Positions 62,882-64,000 of a stretch of DNA of 64,000 bases are shown piece by piece (the stretch's first letter is position 1; each line of letters begins with the position of its first letter). The stretch spans positions 434,001 to 498,000 of the forward strand of contig AP026143.1 in assembly GCA_030295235.1 (NCBI GenBank), read 5' to 3'. The notes under the pieces were generated by a model. It saw only the letters and a program-made list of their open reading frames with translations, searched no databases and was not told the DNA's origin. The translations under genes and the position numbers were made by a program. The DNA comes from Fistulifera solaris. Its lineage: Eukaryota > Bacillariophyta > Bacillariophyceae > Naviculales > Stauroneidaceae.

Positions 62882-64000
62882 ATGAGTGATAGTATGTCCG
62901 CGGAGATAGGGGCTCTTGCCCAATCCTCTTCCGATACAGAACAAAAGCAATTTATTGCTTCGAATATCCCTTCCAGCGAGACACCAAACGATGGTCTTTA
63001 CGAAGTCGGTCATTCTTTATCCAATGCGACTCTCTGTGATCCCACGGTTCGTCCAGACACGGCTTCGACGACCCGATCCGGTATGGAAGACATCGAGTCG
63101 GTGACGAATCGACTGCTGGGACTGCGAGGATTGCCACCCGGCACACTCGCCACTCTTTCCGAACACGAAATCAAACGTCTGTGCGCGCACGTTCGTCCTA
63201 TATTGCTACAGCAACCCATGTTACTCGAACTTGAAGCGCCAATGCAAGTCTGTGGAGATATTCATGGGCAATTTCCGGATTTGCTGCGATTATTTCAATT
63301 GGGTGGGTATCCACCGGAGTCGAATTATCTGTTTCTCGGGGACTATGTGGATCGAGGGAAACAGTCAATTGAAACGATTTGTTTACTATTGGCCTACAAG
63401 GTACTTTACCCGGATCACGTCTTTCTTCTCCGAGGCAATCACGAACATCCCGGAATTAACCGAATCTACGGCTTTTATGATGAATGCAAACGACGTTACT
63501 CGATCAAACTCTGGAAATCATTCTCCGATGTATTCAATTGCTTACCAGTTTCAGCTGTGATTGACGACAAGATAATATGCATGCACGGAGGATTATCACC
63601 CCAGCTCAGGTCGATAAAGAATATTGCGGATATAAGACGGCCTTGTGATGTCCCCACTGCCGGCTTAATGTGCGACTTGCTCTGGAGTGATCCGGATGAC
63701 ACAGTCTCAGGCTGGCGTACAAGTGATAGGGGCGTTTCTTTTGTCTTTGGAACGGACGTAGTACAAGACTTTCTGAGAGAGCACGACCTCGACTTGATCA
63801 TTCGGGCCCATCAAGTAGTCGAGGACGGATATGAGTTTTTCGCTGGAAGGGGACTCGTTACCTTGTTTAGCGCGCCAAACTATTGCGGTGAATTCGATAA
63901 TGCCGGCGGCATGATAGCAATCGCCGACGATCTCATGTGCTCATTTCAAATACTGAAACCGTCGCCTCGACCTTCGTGTCTACCGAAGCAATCACAGCAA
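62882..64000 (+). CDS. PP1-type serine/threonine phosphatase, 3' end outside window
   Basis: A metallophosphatase of the PPP family closest to PP1. The frame is open for 373 codons from ATGAGTGATAGT to the end of the window. The first 75 residues are an extension with no family match. The core has GDIHGQ (about 125-130), [14 protein letters not shown] (about 154), RGNHE (about 186), [28 protein letters not shown] and [14 protein letters not shown]. All metal ligands and the toxin-sensitive cysteine of the SAPNYCGEF loop are present. After RGNHE the usual CASINRIYG reads HPGINRIYG, an unusual change in an otherwise near-invariant loop. The sequence ends in [18 protein letters not shown], where PP1 C-termini vary. 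Confidence 0.9.
   Translation, partial: MSDSMSAEIGALAQSSSDTEQKQFIASNIPSSETPNDGLYEVGHSLSNATLCDPTVRPDTASTTRSGMEDIESVTNRLLGLRGLPPGTLATLSEHEIKRLCAHVRPILLQQPMLLELEAPMQVCGDIHGQFPDLLRLFQLGGYPPESNYLFLGDYVDRGKQSIETICLLLAYKVLYPDHVFLLRGNHEHPGINRIYGFYDECKRRYSIKLWKSFSDVFNCLPVSAVIDDKIICMHGGLSPQLRSIKNIADIRRPCDVPTAGLMCDLLWSDPDDTVSGWRTSDRGVSFVFGTDVVQDFLREHDLDLIIRAHQVVEDGYEFFAGRGLVTLFSAPNYCGEFDNAGGMIAIADDLMCSFQILKPSPRPSCLPKQSQQ

Noticed and set aside
1-64000. tRNA genes
   Set aside because: No convincing A-box/B-box pair with a cloverleaf was seen by eye; a tRNAscan run would be decisive.

Overview
The window looks like nuclear DNA of a photosynthetic stramenopile, most likely a pennate diatom close to Phaeodactylum. 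The reasons are: compact genes on both strands with short intergenic gaps; few and very short GT-AG introns (the seven resolved here are 64-72 nt); several N-termini of the bipartite plastid type, with a signal peptide followed by an A/S-F-P like junction; and a eukaryotic gene set with a sterol cycloisomerase of the cycloartenol route. No rRNA or tRNA gene was recognised. The species is an inference.

Layout. 0-8.4 kb: the 3' part of a DnaJ protein with a membrane-like insertion, a four-exon Patched/NPC1-type sterol-sensing RND protein, a GNAT acetyltransferase and a URI-type prefoldin. 8.6-9.8 kb: a dense array of imperfect palindromes. 10.0-10.9 kb: a kinase-like protein with thylakoid-lumen-type targeting. 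11.8-26.7 kb: eight tandem, same-strand paralogues (A-H, about 480-520 codons each) of a leucine-rich-repeat-like family; five end in a KRRR-type basic tail. 27.0-27.4 kb: a second palindrome array related to the first, so the paralogue cluster is bracketed by the two. 27.5-34.2 kb: a SAYSvFN protein, cycloeucalenol cycloisomerase, an acidic membrane protein, an MpaB/DUF2236 oxygenase-like protein and a hypothetical protein. 34.6-36.0 kb: a complete non-autonomous hAT element (571 bp, 8-bp target duplication) and a Helitron N-terminal fragment. 36.7-46.9 kb: an ABC1 kinase, a Tudor-like protein, a double SnoaL membrane protein, PIG-S and a DUF285/BspA-repeat protein. 47.2-48.8 kb: a decayed, inverted ninth member of the LRR-like family. 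49.1-64 kb: YaaA, a plastid-type small protein, a secreted protein, a PUS7/TruD pseudouridine synthase, ARL2, an F-box protein, a one-TM protein, PrimPol, a second GNAT and a PP1-type phosphatase cut by the window end.

How the genes relate. This is mostly an ordinary housekeeping neighbourhood without operon logic. Two genes touch sterols (the cycloisomerase and the sterol-sensing RND protein) but lie 23 kb apart. The unusual part is the 8.6-27.4 kb block: a tandem expansion of one lineage-type gene flanked by palindrome arrays, both of which sit in divergent promoter regions.

A caution for any user: about twenty genes are broken by a single-base indel, most of them in a homopolymer of 2-7 bases, while the protein signature continues in the neighbouring frame. 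This pattern suggests residual sequencing error more than pseudogenes. Such genes are annotated as one CDS with the break stated.
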